A stretch of DNA of 64,000 bases from contig CAJNDS010002135.1 of NCBI GenBank assembly GCA_905221605.1, forward strand, positions 1,445,236 through 1,509,235, in the 5' to 3' direction. The notes beneath the pieces are model-generated. The model made no database searches and was not told the DNA's origin. It worked only from the letters and a program-made list of their open reading frames with translations. Shown piece by piece: positions 26,008 to 36,767 of the stretch (position 1 is the first letter of the stretch; the number at the start of each line of letters is the position of its first letter). A program made the translations under genes and the position numbers. Source of the stretch: Symbiodinium natans (taxonomy: Eukaryota > Sar > Dinophyceae > Suessiales > Symbiodiniaceae).

Positions 26008-27243
26008 ATTTACTGATGTATGCATATGACCCTGGGTTGATGGCTGAGGGGCTTATGTAGGGCTTTCATGAGCTTGTCAGACCATCTAGGTGTAGCCAAG
26101 GATGTCAAACACTGTGGCAAGGACCCTCGGGTTGGGGTTTAGGGTTTAGGGTGCAGGGCAAAGACTGGTGAGGCGCTTTCCTGGGGATCAGAGTCTTCCG
26201 GAGTATGGGGTCTCTAGGAATTGGAGATCATCTGATACCCTGCTGCGGGTTTGCAGGTGCAGGGGGATCGGTATTCAAAGAAGGCTTATTGAGTATACCT
26301 AAACTAGCCACAAAACACGGGACCCTCCTTGAGCCTCTTGATTGAAACGGCTTCGACAACACCCTGAACCCCTTCATTCCGTTTCAGGCAAAGACCCTTC
26401 CAGTACCTCAGCCCAACAAGTTCTACAAACTCCCAAAGCCCTACAACCCTCAATCCCAAACCAGACCTTTAGCCACAATACCAACCACCCCCCCCCCCCC
26501 CCCCTCCCAAAAAAAAAGAAGCAAATTGCAGTTCAGGGTTTCAGGGTTTAGGATTTGGGGTTTAGGGTTTAGGGCGTCTGACGTGTCGCCAAGCGCCTGC
26601 GCGCGACTCGGGCGGCAGGTGCTTGACCAGCTGCAGTGGCGGCACAATGGCGCCCACCTTTGTCGGGTTTTTTAAGGGTTTAGGGTTCAGGGTTTAGGGT
26701 TAGGAATGTCAAGCTTCTGGATGAGTTCGGGGCTGGAATGTCTTGAAGCCCCTACTGAAAAGCCTAAATATATCCGTCATTTAAGATAACGAGTACGTCA
26801 GAGTACGTCTATGAAGGACCTTGCCATGGGCCCCTTTGCTACACCCCCCACCTGACGTGCATCCCACCCGAAGAAGAGTTTAGGGTTTAGGGTTTAGGGT
26901 TTAGGGTTTAGGGTTTAGGGCAGAAAACTGATTTAAGGGCCTTTTGGGCTCTAAGCTCGGGTTCTTGTGGCGCGGTTCGCCCGAAGCCCCCCATTTCCAA
27001 AACCCCAAACCCTGCACCCCCAAAACCCTAATCCCCCAAACTCCAAACCCTAAACCCCTTAAACCCCAAACCCCAAAACTCTAAACCCAAACCTTACACC
27101 CCAAACCCTAAACCCTAAACCCTAGCCCTAAACCCAAACCCCAAAACCCTGAACCCTAAACAAAAGAGTCCCATGACCTTTCCGAAGGCCGCCTTGGGTT
27201 CGGTTGCCGAGCGCACAACCCAGACCCTAAATGGCTTTCATGA

Positions 27244-27323
27244 GGTTTAGGGTTTAGGGTTTAGGGTTTAGGGTTTAGGGTTTAGGGTTTAGGGTTTAGG
27301 GTTTAGGGTTTAGGGTTTAGGGT
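27244..27323 (+). repeat. TTTAGGG array (about 11 units)
   Basis: Perfect heptamers between two unrelated unique pieces. Confidence 0.95.
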
Positions 27324-27781
27324 TCTGTTATGTTGCTTCTTCCAATACGGGCCCTGGAGGTGACACTGGGGGCTATTCTTGAGGGACTGCTTCGGACATG
27401 AGGTTCAGGGTTCAGGATTCAGGGTTCAGGGTTTAGGGTTTAGGGTTTGGGGTTTAGGGTTTAGGGTTTAGGGATAGCACCCCCCAAACCCCATGAACCT
27501 TCAAGTAGGATTCACTCATGAGGTAGGACTGTTGATGACTTTTAACCCTAAACCCTAAACCCTAAACCCAAACCCTAAACCTTAAACCCTAAACCGTAAA
27601 CCCTAAACCCTAAACCCTAAACCCCAAACCCTACACCCTAAACCCCAGTGTAAACGCTGAAACCCTAAACCCTAAACCTAAACCCAGCCCTGTAACCCTC
27701 AATGCTGGAACCCGAATGCCGCCTTGCTGAAGAACTTCGGCTTGATCTTTTGCAGGTGGGTTGGCAGGGCCTCAGCGAGTG

Positions 27782-27990
27782 TAGGGTTTAGGGTTAGGGT
27801 TTAGGGTTTAGGGTTTAGGGTTTAGGGTTTAGGGTTTAGGGTTTAGGGTTTAGGGTTTAGGGTTTAGGGTTTAGGGTTTAGGGTTTGGGGTTTAGGGTTT
27901 AGGGTTTAGGGTTTAGGCTTTAGGGTTTAGGGTTTAGGGTTTAGGGTTTAGGGAGGATTTAGGGTTTAGGGTTCAGGGTTTAGGGTTTAG
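27782..27990 (+). repeat. TTTAGGG array (about 29 units)
   Basis: Nearly perfect run with a few variant units (TTTGGGG, TTTAGGC). It is preceded by TCTTTTGCAG, a good intron-acceptor-like string, and a 29-bp piece. Confidence 0.95.
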
Positions 27991-29000
27991 GGCTAGGGTT
28001 TAGCCCCCCCGCCCCCCCAAGCTCTGGGGGTTTGGGGTTTCGGGTTTCGGGTTAGGGGGGTTTCAGACACTGGGGCGATTCGAACCCATCGCGCTCCGGA
28101 AGTGCACGCTGAACTCAAGACCTTCAACCCAAATCCTGTCCCAAGCTTTGGGGTCTTGGGGGTTTTGAGGTTTTGGCTCGGGGCTTTTGGGGGTTTTGGG
28201 GGTTTTGGGGTTATGGCTTGGGGCTTTGGGGTTGTGGAGGTTTGGGGGGTCTTGCGGAGTTTGGGGTTTATGTGAGGTTTTTTTTGTGGTTTTGGGGCGT
28301 TCCTAAACCCTAAACCCTACACCCTAAACCCTAAACCCAAAACCCTAAACCCAAACCCGAAACCCTAAACCCTAAAGTATCCTCAGGGCTTGCGTGTGCC
28401 GTGAGGATGCGCGAACCATGGCCCCTACCTCCTCTCTTAGCCATGACGTAGGGTTTAGGGTTTAGGGTTTAGGGTTTAGGGTTTAGGGTTTAGGGTTTTA
28501 GGGTTTAGGGTTTAGGGTTTAGGGCGAAGGAGCTGGTGCCGGAGAACCCTGCGGACCAAATGAACCCTAAAATTGGGGCCATGCACCCTCTACTACTATA
28601 GTTCCTATGGGTTCAAGGTCTAGGGTTTGGGGTTTAGGGTTTAGGGTTTAGGGGTAGGGATCATATGTCCTTATACTACCTCAGCAACATGTCCTAAAGC
28701 GAAGACATCCAGAGGTTTCTTCAGGGAGGGGGGGTTCAAGACCCAAGGACCCCCCTAATGCTCGCTAAGGCAAACCCTAAACCCTAAACCCTAAACCCTA
28801 AACCCTAAACCCTCCTAAGCTTCCCTAAGGTTCCCTCCACCCATGAACCCCCTAAGGATCCTCTAACTCTACTACTATCCTTTTTTAATTCCTCGGTGCC
28901 CTTTTGGGGTGCGCAGGCTTATAAGAGAACCTCAACCCCCCCCCCCCCCCCCAAAAAAAAAAAAAGGAATCAGGGCCAACGCTGGGTCCGAGATTCGCTA

Positions 29001-29040
29001 AGGGTTTAGGGTTTAGGGAAGCCTAAACCCTAAACCCTAA
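29001..29040. repeat. head-to-head heptamer junction
   Basis: GGGTTTAGGGTTTAGGG, then AAG, then CCTAAACCCTAAACCC: two arrays facing each other with three bases between. Confidence 0.8.
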
Positions 29041-29091
29041 ACCCTAAATCTTAAAAGACCTAAACCCTAAGGTGTATGAATTATAAAGGCC

Positions 29092-29191
29092 GGTGGTCTC
29101 TTTATCTGTTACACTTATACCTTAATATAGCCCCTAGATACCCTAAAAAAGAACCCCCTGCAAAACAGAAACCCTTCTTAAAGAGACCACC
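29092..29191. mobile_element. foldback element, GGTGGTCTCTTTA family, copy 2
   Basis: The better-preserved copy: the left end GGTGGTCTCTTTA and the right end TTAAAGAGACCACC are perfect inverted repeats over 13 bases. The interior matches 1111-1209. Confidence 0.65.
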
Positions 29192-29208
29192 AACCAATAT
29201 AGTACATG

Positions 29209-29452
29209 AACCCTAAACCCTAAACCCTAAACCCTAAACCCTAAACCCTAAACCCTAAACCCTAAACCCTAAACCCTAAACCCTAAACCCAAACCCTAAA
29301 CCCTAAACCCTAAACCCTAAACCCTAAACCCTAAACCCCTAAAACCCTAACCCTAAACCCTAAAACCTAACACTAAACCTAAACCCTAAACCCTAAACCC
29401 TAAACCCTAAACCCTAAACCCTAAACCCTAAACCCTAAACCCTAAACCCTAA
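29209..29452 (-). repeat. CCCTAAA array (about 34 units)
   Basis: Long, nearly perfect array with a few variant units in its middle (CCCTAAAACC, CACTAAACC). Confidence 0.95.
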
Positions 29453-29925
29453 GGTATATGAACCATAAACCTGTTTTTGGGGTTCCTTTGGTCCCCCTTG
29501 TACTTGGGGCGGGTACATTCCACTCCGGCCCAGCGGGCATGCGCAGCTCCTGCCAGAAAGGAGGGTTTAGGGTTTAGGGTTTAGGGTTTAGGGTTTCGGG
29601 TTTAGGGTTTCGCCCTAAACCCTAAACCCTAGATAAGAAGGATAAGACTTCGACATCCCAGAGGCCAACCCAGTCCAGGAGTTTTAGGGTGCCCGTGGCT
29701 GCCCACTCTCCGCAGGTTGGGTTTAGGGTTTAGGGTTTAGGGTTTAAAGGGTTAAGGGTTTAGGGTTTAGGGTTTAGGGCTAAGGGTTTCGGGTCTCGGG
29801 TTTAGGGCTTTTGGGGCTTCGGAGGGGTCTAGTATTTGGCGTGCCATGGAGCGATATGCAGCTGCTTTAGGGCTACAAAGAATGATATTCCGGCTATCAC
29901 GCTTGCAACCCCACCTGAGACTACC

Positions 29926-30040
29926 TACCCTAAACCCTAAACCCTAAACCCTAAACCCTAAACCCTAAACCCTAAACCCTAAACCCTAAACCCTAAACCC
30001 TAAACCCTAAACCCTAAACCCTAAACCCTAAACCCTAAAC
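29926..30040 (-). repeat. CCCTAAA array (about 16 units)
   Basis: Perfect heptamers. The preceding ~90 bp (29830-29925) is open in one frame (RAMERYAAALGLQRMIFRLS) and may be a gene scrap. Confidence 0.95.
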
Positions 30041-30114
30041 TCAGGGTTGAGGATTCCCTCTTTGGCTCCGTAGCATTTATAGAAAACTTTGAAAAATCTC
30101 ATGTTCAGGGAGTA

Positions 30115-30239
30115 TGTAAAGGAGGGACCCTTATAAAGGACCTTAGGTGTTATTTAGGGTTTCTTTAGGGGCTACTTGTATAATGCAGATATAGGGGAAG
30201 CGGATTAAGGGTCCCTTCTAGGGGTCCCTCTTTATACCC
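30115..30239. mobile_element. foldback element, GGAGGGACCC family, copy 1
   Basis: The left end TAAAGGAGGGACCCTTATA pairs with the right end AAGGGTCCCTTCTAGGGGTC and CCTCTTTATA. A related but larger copy with a nested TA microsatellite lies at 40247-40444, and a single arm at 40510-40537. Confidence 0.5.
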
Positions 30240-30730
30240 CTACCCTAACCCTAACCCCTAAACCCTAAATCATGGCTCCTGGCTGTACTGCTTCGGATTC
30301 TCGTAGCCGTAGGGTATCTGCACATGTAGGAGCTTCGGGTTTCGGGGGTTTAGGATTTAGGGTTTAGGGGGTTTAGGGTTTAGGGGGTTTAAGGTTTAGG
30401 GTTTAAGGTTTAGGGTTTAAGGTTTGTTTGGTATGGGGTGGTTTCGCGGCTTCGGGGTTTCGGGGGTTTAGGGTCCCTAAGCCCCAGACCCTCAACAGGC
30501 AAGATTGGCAAATTGAAAAACTATCCCTCAGAAAGATCCTCATGAACCGGAAAGAAAAAAGATCCAAAAAGATGACACAGACCATAGATTTCTGGGGCTA
30601 GGGTTCAGGGTTCTGGGTTTAGAGAGGGTAGTTCTACTGGGTCCTTGTTGGGGCTATATTAAAAATTATCATGTTTAATCCTTAATGGGTTTTATGATAA
30701 CAAAGATGTGAAATCAAGGCCAACAAGGAC

Positions 30731-31300
30731 TCAGTGTAGGTCGGCACCGAAACAAAAATATTCTTTCTTATTAAGGGTAGTATAGGCATGTTCATCTGTT
30801 ATTCTTTTGGGGTTCTTATCGGCCTCGCACTCTGGAAACGCTTGGACATACTCATCACACTGTTCATCCGCCCACTGTGTGTAGCAACCAACGCAGCCGT
30901 AGCAAAGCTTGATCTCCAGGTGCGGCTGCGGCATGCTGCTTGGCATGTTGGCACGCAAAATGCCATTTTCAACCCCAACCTGTTGTTGAAAGCTGCGCGC
31001 CCTTGCTCATCGACAGCTCCCTGGCGGCCACGCGCCAGGACGCGGGACTGGCAAGTGATCACAAATGGAGGCAGATGATGCACTGCGATCGAGGAGGAAC
31101 TGCCTTTGATGGCGGCCGTGACGGATTCGCCCTCGAGGCAGAGACGCAGGGTATCCCACGCCATTGGGTTGCTTTCAAGCCGCCAGTCCTGCCAGATCAA
31201 GGCCCCGTAGGCAAAACGTGGGAGCCATGTTCGGTCGCCAAACAACTTGATCAGCGGTCTGGTGAGGCCCGCCTTTCCTGCGTTGCTCTCGCCCGTCAGT
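30731..31300 (-). pseudogene. broken superfamily-3 helicase-like gene
   Basis: The minus-strand frame from about 31300 contains, in order, a P-loop-like GESNAGKA (31270-31293), a Walker B-like ALIWQD about 30 residues on, and a motif C-like PPFVITCQ about 40 residues later. An FNNRL follows that could hold the arginine finger. This order and spacing fit SF3 helicases, the ATPases of small Rep-type DNA replicons and of D5-like primases. The P-loop serine is replaced by alanine, which should impair ATP binding. The frame then changes: a second frame (30958 to 30731) holds a cysteine cluster, LCYGCVGC. Upstream it runs into a CT/GA microsatellite, so the N-terminus is lost. I infer a dead copy of a mobile or viral-type replication gene; the family match is by eye only. 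Confidence 0.45.
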
Positions 31301-31360
31301 CTCTCTCTGTCTCTGTCTGTTTCTCTCTCTGTCTTTCTTTCTGTAAGCATGCATTCGCAT
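31301..31360. repeat. CT-rich microsatellite
   Basis: TCTCTGTCTGTTTCTCTC-type tract truncating the helicase-like frame. Confidence 0.85.
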
Positions 31361-31439
31361 GCAAGCTTCGGATTTTTACTGTACATGAATGTCCGGACGA
31401 CTTTCTGCCTGACGCCGCAGACTCTCAGGCATGAACTCT

Positions 31440-32335
31440 AAACCCCAACGAGCATAACGCCCTAAAGCTCTAAACCCCCAAAGCCCTCAAACCTCTCCAA
31501 TCTCAAACCCAAAAGCTCTAAACCGCGAAAACCATAAAGCCCGAAACCCTCAAAACTCTCAACGCCACTAGCCAGCTTGGCCCTTTGAACCCTCTAAAAA
31601 CCAACCAAACCCTAAGCCCCAAACTCCCGAGGCCCTAAAACCCTGTATCAAGTTCTGAGGTCCTAAGGCCAAAACCCTAAACCCTAACCCTAAACCCCAA
31701 ACCCTAAACCCTGAACCCTAAAGCCTAAATCCTAAACCCTAAACCCCAACCCTATCCCTAAACCCTAGATGCCTGGTCGACAAAGTACTTGGAGGCCTCT
31801 GCCTGCCCTTCGTACATGCCTCAAGATTTTGCGGCTTAGGGTTTAGGGTTTAGGGTTTGAGGTTGCGTTTTGGGCTTGAGATTGTGGGGTTTAGGGGTCT
31901 TGGGGTTAGGGGCTTAGTCGTTAGTAGGGGTCTAGGGGTACAGGGGCTTAGTAGGATTTAGGGTTTAGGGTGCTACGCCTCGTATCTGATCCCGCCGAAG
32001 CGACTATGTACAAGATGTCCTGGATGGATGAGGCCCCTACTACTCCACACTACTCCCTAAACCCTAAACCCTAAACCCTAAACCCTAAACCCTAAACCCA
32101 AAACCCTACAGGCCTTGGAAGAATTGGCAAGCCAAGGGCCTCCCAAAAGGGGAGTTGACAAAGGCTCTGAAGTTATGGTCTAGGAGCTTAGCGAAGAAAC
32201 CCAATCCCCCTAAACCCTAAACCCTAAACCCTAAACCCTAAACCCTAAACCCTAAACCCTAAACCCTAAACCCTAAACCCTAAACCCTAAACCCTAAACA
32301 GCGGAGGTGTTTTTTTTCCTAACGTTGGCCCTGGC
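31440..32335. repeat. heptamer mosaic with decayed arrays
   Basis: Strongly diverged CCCTAAA-like sequence (31440-31770), then short arrays at 31835-31860, 32054-32100 and 32211-32299. A coding-like piece at about 31972-32045 is open on both strands. Confidence 0.8.
32112..32183 (+). CDS. exon-like fragment, unknown product
   Basis: After CCCTACAG the plus strand reads ALEELASQGPPKRGVDKGSE plus three more residues to a TAG at 32181. It is compositionally normal protein between two CCCTAAA arrays. The acceptor-like AG directly at its start suggests a terminal exon or a captured piece of one. Confidence 0.3.
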   Translation, partial: ALEELASQGPPKRGVDKGSEVMV

Positions 32336-32559
32336 TCGTGGTCCTTGCTAACGTTGGCCAAGCAATTCCTGGCTCTAAATGCTATGAAATGCAGCATTTC
32401 CGGGTGCTTGTAGGCCCTAAACGCCTAAAAACACAGCATTTCTGCGTATTACAAAGCTTGAAATGCTGTAGATTGCAGCATTGCACCTGCGTGCAGGCTC
32501 TAAATGATGAAAAACACAACATTTTTATGCTTTCTATGAATGCACTCTTGTACATGATT

Positions 32560-33560
32560 GTATATTCTTGAATGCTATTGATATTATTCACCATTCTTGT
32601 ATATTACTTCATTCTTGCATAGTCTTCTTGATTGTTGCACTTTATTGAATGTTTTGTATATGATTGTATATTTTCGTATATTGTTGTATACTATTGAAAA
32701 TTATTGTATAATATTGTAAGCTATTCTTATGTATAGTTTTGCTTATTAGCGCGTATTGTTGCGTATTCTTGAATGTTTTGTATATTATTGCATATTGTCG
32801 TGAATTATTCAAAAATCTTGTATATTATGGAATATTATTGTATTTTCTTTATGGTAGTATCTTCTTATTGCTTACTGTATATTCTTGCAAAATATTGTCC
32901 ATTCCTGTATGTTGTTGTATATTACTAAATATTATTGCAAAATATTGTATATTATTGTATAGTATTGGATAATGTTGTAAATTGTTGCATGCTCTTGTAT
33001 ATTATTGTAGATATGGTATATTGCTGTGTATTATTGAATATTATTGCATTGTCTTGTATTTTCCTGTACATTATTGTACGTGCATATGGTTGCATATTAT
33101 TGAAACTTGATGTATATTCGCAATATTCTTGCATACCATTCTCAGTTCTTGTATTTTGTTGTATGTTGTTGTATAGTATTCTATGTTACTGTATATTATT
33201 GGATATGACTGTGAAATATTGTAAATTGTTGTGTATTGTTATATATTAGTGTATATTCTTGTATATTATTGTATATTGTTGTATATTGTTGTATATTGTT
33301 GTATATTGTTGAATTTTGCTGTATATTATTGCTAATTGTTTTTTTATTGTATATTACTGTATCTTCTGGTCTATAGCTGTATTTTTGTAAATAGTTGTAT
33401 ATTATTGTATATTATTGTATATTATTGTATATTATTGTATGTTATTGTATGTTATTGTATGTTATTGTATGTTATTGTATGTTATTGTATATTATTGTAT
33501 ATTATTGTATATGATTGCATATTATTGTAAATATGTTGTATTCCTGTATATTCTTGTACA
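32560..33560. repeat. TATTATTGTA minisatellite, about 1 kb
   Basis: A roughly 10-bp TATTATTGTA unit with many variants (TATTGTTGTA, TATTCTTGCA). It is most regular at 33240-33310 and 33390-33520. Cys/Tyr/Leu/Ile frames are artefacts. Confidence 0.92.
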
Positions 33561-33589
33561 TGATTGTACCTTCTTGTGTGTTGATGTTT

Positions 33590-33795
33590 ATTTTGCAAAG
33601 ACATTGCTCGAATCATGGGTTTGGAAGGGGTTCATATGCTTTAAAGCAAGCTTGCCCGGCTTAAAGAACAGCGGGGGGGTTAGGGGGGGGGCAGCCCCCC
33701 CCATTTGCAAACACAATGCTCGCATCATGGCTTTGGAAGGATTCATACGCGTTGAAGCAAGCTTGCCCGCCCCCCCCCCCCAAAAAAAAAAAAAT
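33590..33795. repeat. direct duplication around GCAAGCTTGCCCG
   Basis: Two ~60-bp copies sharing ATCATGG(G/C)TTTGGAAGG, TTCATA and AAGCAAGCTTGCCCG, about 115 bp apart, with G- and C-runs between them. The second ends in poly-C then poly-A. Confidence 0.8.
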
Positions 33796-33799
33796 GTGC

Positions 33800-34200
33800 T
33801 GTCTATATTGTATATTTATTCAATATCTAATAAATAAAGAAAGAAATGAATACATAGATATTTATTTATATATATATATAGAGTTATTAATCAATAATAT
33901 GTTTTCATAACCTATATGTTATGGTTTATTCTACGTAGAATAAATAAAACACAATACATATTTAGTATATACAAAAAATAATTATATGGTATTATATTAT
34001 ATGTATATATTCTTATAAGCCATTTTTGTATATATAATATATGTATGTTGTCTATATATTTTCACGTATTATATGATACTACGTTATACTACAGAAATTA
34101 TTACAACCAAAATCTGATTGCGGGACCGGGAAACGCGGGACCATACTACATGCCTTATTATACTATTACTACGAAAACATATTACATTGATACAATCAAA
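33800..34200. other. AT-rich sequence, no gene seen
   Basis: About 400 bp of TATA-like low-complexity DNA without repeats regular enough to name. Confidence 0.6.
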
Positions 34201-34204
34201 TGAC

Positions 34205-34395
34205 CGCGGTACCGGGAGACCACGGGACAGAGGACCAAAGGACCGCGGGACCCAAGGACCGCGGGACCAGAGGACCACGGAACCAGAGGACCACGGGACC
34301 AGAGGACCGCGGGACCAGAGGAGAGGACCAAAGGACCAGGGGACCTGAGGACCACGGGACCACAGGACCAGGGGACCAGATGACCAGAAGGCCTG
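34205..34395. repeat. GGACCACGGGACCAGA minisatellite
   Basis: 8- and 16-bp steps of GGACC(A/G)CGGGACCAGA over about 190 bp. Pro/Gly/Arg frames are artefacts. Confidence 0.92.
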
Positions 34396-34865
34396 GGGCC
34401 AACGTTACCAAGGCAAACAAGCCAGGGCCAACGTTAGGAAAGAAAAAAACACCGGGCCCAACCCTAAACCCTAATTAAACCCTAAACCCTAAACCCTAAA
34501 CCCTAAACCCTAAACCCTAAACCCTAAACTGCCAGCGTCGCTGTGCCGATGCTCTGAAGAAAGCCTTGCGGGCAAGGTGCGGATCAGGCCGCCGATATGA
34601 GCAGGCCTGGAGCACTTGAGCGGCTTAGGGGTTTAGGGTTTAGGGTTCTTTAGGATTTAGGTTTAGGGGTATAGGGTTTCGGGTTCAGGGCCCTTTAGTA
34701 TGGGGAATAAACAAACCGGGGAGCCCTCATATACCCCTTCTATGAACTTCAGAACGCTTTAAGGGACCAGCCATAGTAGGGACCAAGTAACTGCCCTTAG
34801 GTTGAGTCTTGGGCTACGCGTACCGTTTTTGGTTTCCTAAACCTAAACCCAAGGGTTTTAGGGCT

Positions 34866-34990
34866 TACTTGGAGGTTCATGGGTACTTATAACCCCAATT
34901 ATAGGTACAGTTCTAACCTACTCAGGGGACTTAAGGGGCTTATAAGTGCAGTGATAATTGGGGTGACAAGTACCCATGAACCTCCAAGTA
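34866..34990. mobile_element. foldback element, TACTTGGAGGTTCATGG family, copy 1
   Basis: The left arm TACTTGGAGGTTCATGGGTA and the right arm TACCCATGAACCTCCAAGTA are perfect inverted complements over 20 bases. The pairing continues through ACCCCAATTAT and ATAATTGGGGT. The ends both start and finish with TA, compatible with a TA-targeting transposon. Related copies lie at 53113-53262 and 59174-59339, with a diverged one at about 56757-56885. Confidence 0.75.
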
Positions 34991-35094
34991 GTGTGTGTGT
35001 GTGTGTGTTTAGGCCACGCCTTTGTGACCGGGAAGGCCCAAGAGTGTTAGGTGTTTGGGGTTTGAAGTTAGGGTTCTAGGGTTTAGGGGTTACA

Positions 35095-35167
35095 TAACCC
35101 TAAACCCTAAACCCTAAACCCTAAACCCTAAACCCTAAACCCTAAACCCTAAACCCTAAACCCTAAA
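35095..35167 (-). repeat. CCCTAAA array, in head-to-head contact with a TTTAGGG remnant
   Basis: About 10 units; immediately left is GGGTTTAGGGGTTACATA, giving an inward-facing junction at about 35081-35100. Confidence 0.9.
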
Positions 35168-35285
35168 ATCAAATCTAAAAAGCCCCTAGGCCTCTTCGCT
35201 TCTGCTTTCGGCTTGGCCTTCGCCTCCGCCTTCCTGCGCAGGAGGGAGCTGAGTTGCGTTGAAGGTTTGGGTTTTAGGGCTTAGG

Positions 35286-35348
35286 GCTTGTAGGGCTTGT
35301 AGGGCTTGTAGGGCTTGTAGGGCTTGTAGGGCTTGTAGGGCTTGTAGG
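35286..35348. repeat. GGGCTTGTA tandem (7 units)
   Basis: A 9-bp unit, perhaps a heptamer variant that expanded, running into TTTAGGG. Confidence 0.9.
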
Positions 35349-35483
35349 GTTTAGGGTTCAGGGTTCAGGGTTTCGGGTTTAGGGTTCCCCTTCGAACCCT
35401 TTAAAACCTTAAAGCCCTTGAATTCCTTTGCACCACGGAAACCCCAGCCCCTTTAAACCCTTCTAAAGCCTGTTTAGGGCTGA

Positions 35484-35578
35484 GGTTTAGGGTTTAGGGT
35501 TTAGGGTTTAGGGTTTAGGGTTTAGGGTTTAGGGTTTAGGGTTTAGGGTTTAGGGTTTGGGGTTTAGGGTTTAGGGTC
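35484..35578 (+). repeat. TTTAGGG array (about 13 units)
   Basis: Near-perfect heptamers. Confidence 0.95.
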
Positions 35579-35942
35579 CAAGTCTAAGGTTTAGGGTTTA
35601 GAGTTTAGGGTTTAGGGCCAGGTTTAGTGGGCCTCGGTCAAGGACACTCTGCGCCCGACAGCCTTATCAAGCCAAGTGTTTCGACTGGCTTGCAGGGTTT
35701 AGGGTTTAGAGTTGAGGGTTGAGGGTTGAGGGTTTAGGGGTAGGGTTTAGGGTTTAGGGTGCAGTTGGGTTTGGGGGTTTTGGGGTCTTGGATTTCAGGG
35801 CTCTAGGGGTTTTAGGGTTTGGTCATTTCCGGGTTTTAGCCATTTAGGATTTGTTTTTTTTTTTTTGCTTTCAGGGTTGTAGGCTTGTAGGGTACTAGGG
35901 CTTTTAGGGTTTAGGGCTTTTAGGGTTTAGGGTTTAGGGTTG

Positions 35943-36059
35943 CACTCTGGGCTCTGGAAGCGAAACCAAAAACTCATCGAGGCCGTCAGGAATGCCAAGG
36001 TCCCATTGAGCCACTATAGGCCTGCACAACTGTTTCTGCATCGCGCTGTAAAAAGTAGA
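35943..36059 (+). CDS. exon-like fragment, unknown product
   Basis: Thirty-eight open codons including LWKRNQKLIEAVRNAKVPLS and RPAQLFLHRAVK, a clear helical, amphipathic protein composition. The open stretch stops exactly where GTTTAGGG begins (36060), so the heptamer could supply a GT splice donor. An AG inside CTGGAAG at 35960 could be the acceptor. Both sides are heptamer arrays. The family is unrecognised. Confidence 0.35.
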
Positions 36060-36120
36060 GTTTAGGGTTTAGGGTTTAGGGTTTCTGGTTTAGGGTTTAG
36101 GGTTTAGGGTTTAGGGTTTA

Positions 36121-36500
36121 CAAACTCCCTGCCTTACTAACGACCGGCCTCTGCGCGATGCAGTTGGCGGGCGTTCCACCGCCAGCTTTTGTGAGCAAAC
36201 ATGTTCGTTGGCCAGGGAGATAAAGGTCCCGGAGGTCGGTTTTCCTAACTGAAACCTCGATGTTCAAGGAACAAGACAAGTCAAAGCAGGGATCACAACA
36301 GGAAACGAAACCAGGGTTTGGGAACAGCAGCCCTACAAACCCTGAAAGTTGCAAGCACAGCTTAGCGCGCTTTTTCTCATGCTTGAGACAAATACACGTA
36401 AGTTCATGCTTTTTATGCATGGTCAACCTAGAAGACTGCCTACATAGTCAAGCCTTTACATGGAGGAAGGTCGTATTCTTCAACTACCATTGAGCCCCCC
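36121..36500 (+). other. unique segment with open frames, gene uncertain
   Basis: About 370 bp free of heptamers. The plus strand is open from 36260 (MFKEQDKSKQGSQQETKPGF onward, 77 residues), and the minus strand is also open. Composition is protein-like, but neither frame is recognised and the two cannot be ranked from sequence alone. Confidence 0.25.
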
Positions 36501-36654
36501 TAAGCATTGGCACAGTGTCTGGGGAAAGGTTTAGGGTTTCGGGTTTAGGGTTTGGGGCCTGAACCCTCGAAGCTCACCCGGTCACCCGCATGCAAAATGT
36601 CCGGCGGCCTGGGCTTGGGAGCACCTTCGCCCGCCCAAGACCTCATCTTGTGAC

Positions 36655-36669
36655 AATTGCTTGAGAACC

Positions 36670-36700
<31 letters not shown>

Positions 36701-36767
36701 AAAAAAAACTCCCTTAAAAGGCAAATAGAGGGATAAGTATTAGATTTTTTGGGGGGTTCTCAAGCAA
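36655..36767. mobile_element. foldback element with C-run/A-run arms
   Basis: The left arm TTGCTTGAGAACCCCC (then C22 and A18) is answered by the right arm TTTTTTGGGGGGTTCTCAAGCAA. Homopolymer expansion has occurred only in the left arm. It is related to 2113-2206. A lone left arm (AGAGAACCTCAACCCC, then poly-C and poly-A) lies at 28925-28965. Confidence 0.65.

Larger units (their letters stand above)
26008..30730. repeat. telomere-heptamer mosaic, second block
   Basis: Dense heptamer arrays in both orientations, separated by 40-200 bp pieces that are often GC-rich and openly translatable, such as RQVLDQLQWRHNGAHL near 26615-26660. Diverged forms (TTTTGGGG, GGGGTTTCGG) fill 28020-28290. Poly-C followed by poly-A occurs at about 26489 and 28936. 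A tRNA-like stretch near 28075-28140 on minus lacks a convincing cloverleaf. No complete gene. Confidence 0.8.

Noticed and set aside
28075-28140. tRNA-like sequence on minus (GGTTCGAATCG box)
   Set aside because: Only the T-arm box is convincing; the acceptor stem does not pair and no A box is in place. At most a tRNA-derived fragment.
32735-33530. Cys/Tyr/Leu-rich multi-pass-like proteins
   Set aside because: Translations of the TATTATTGTA minisatellite.
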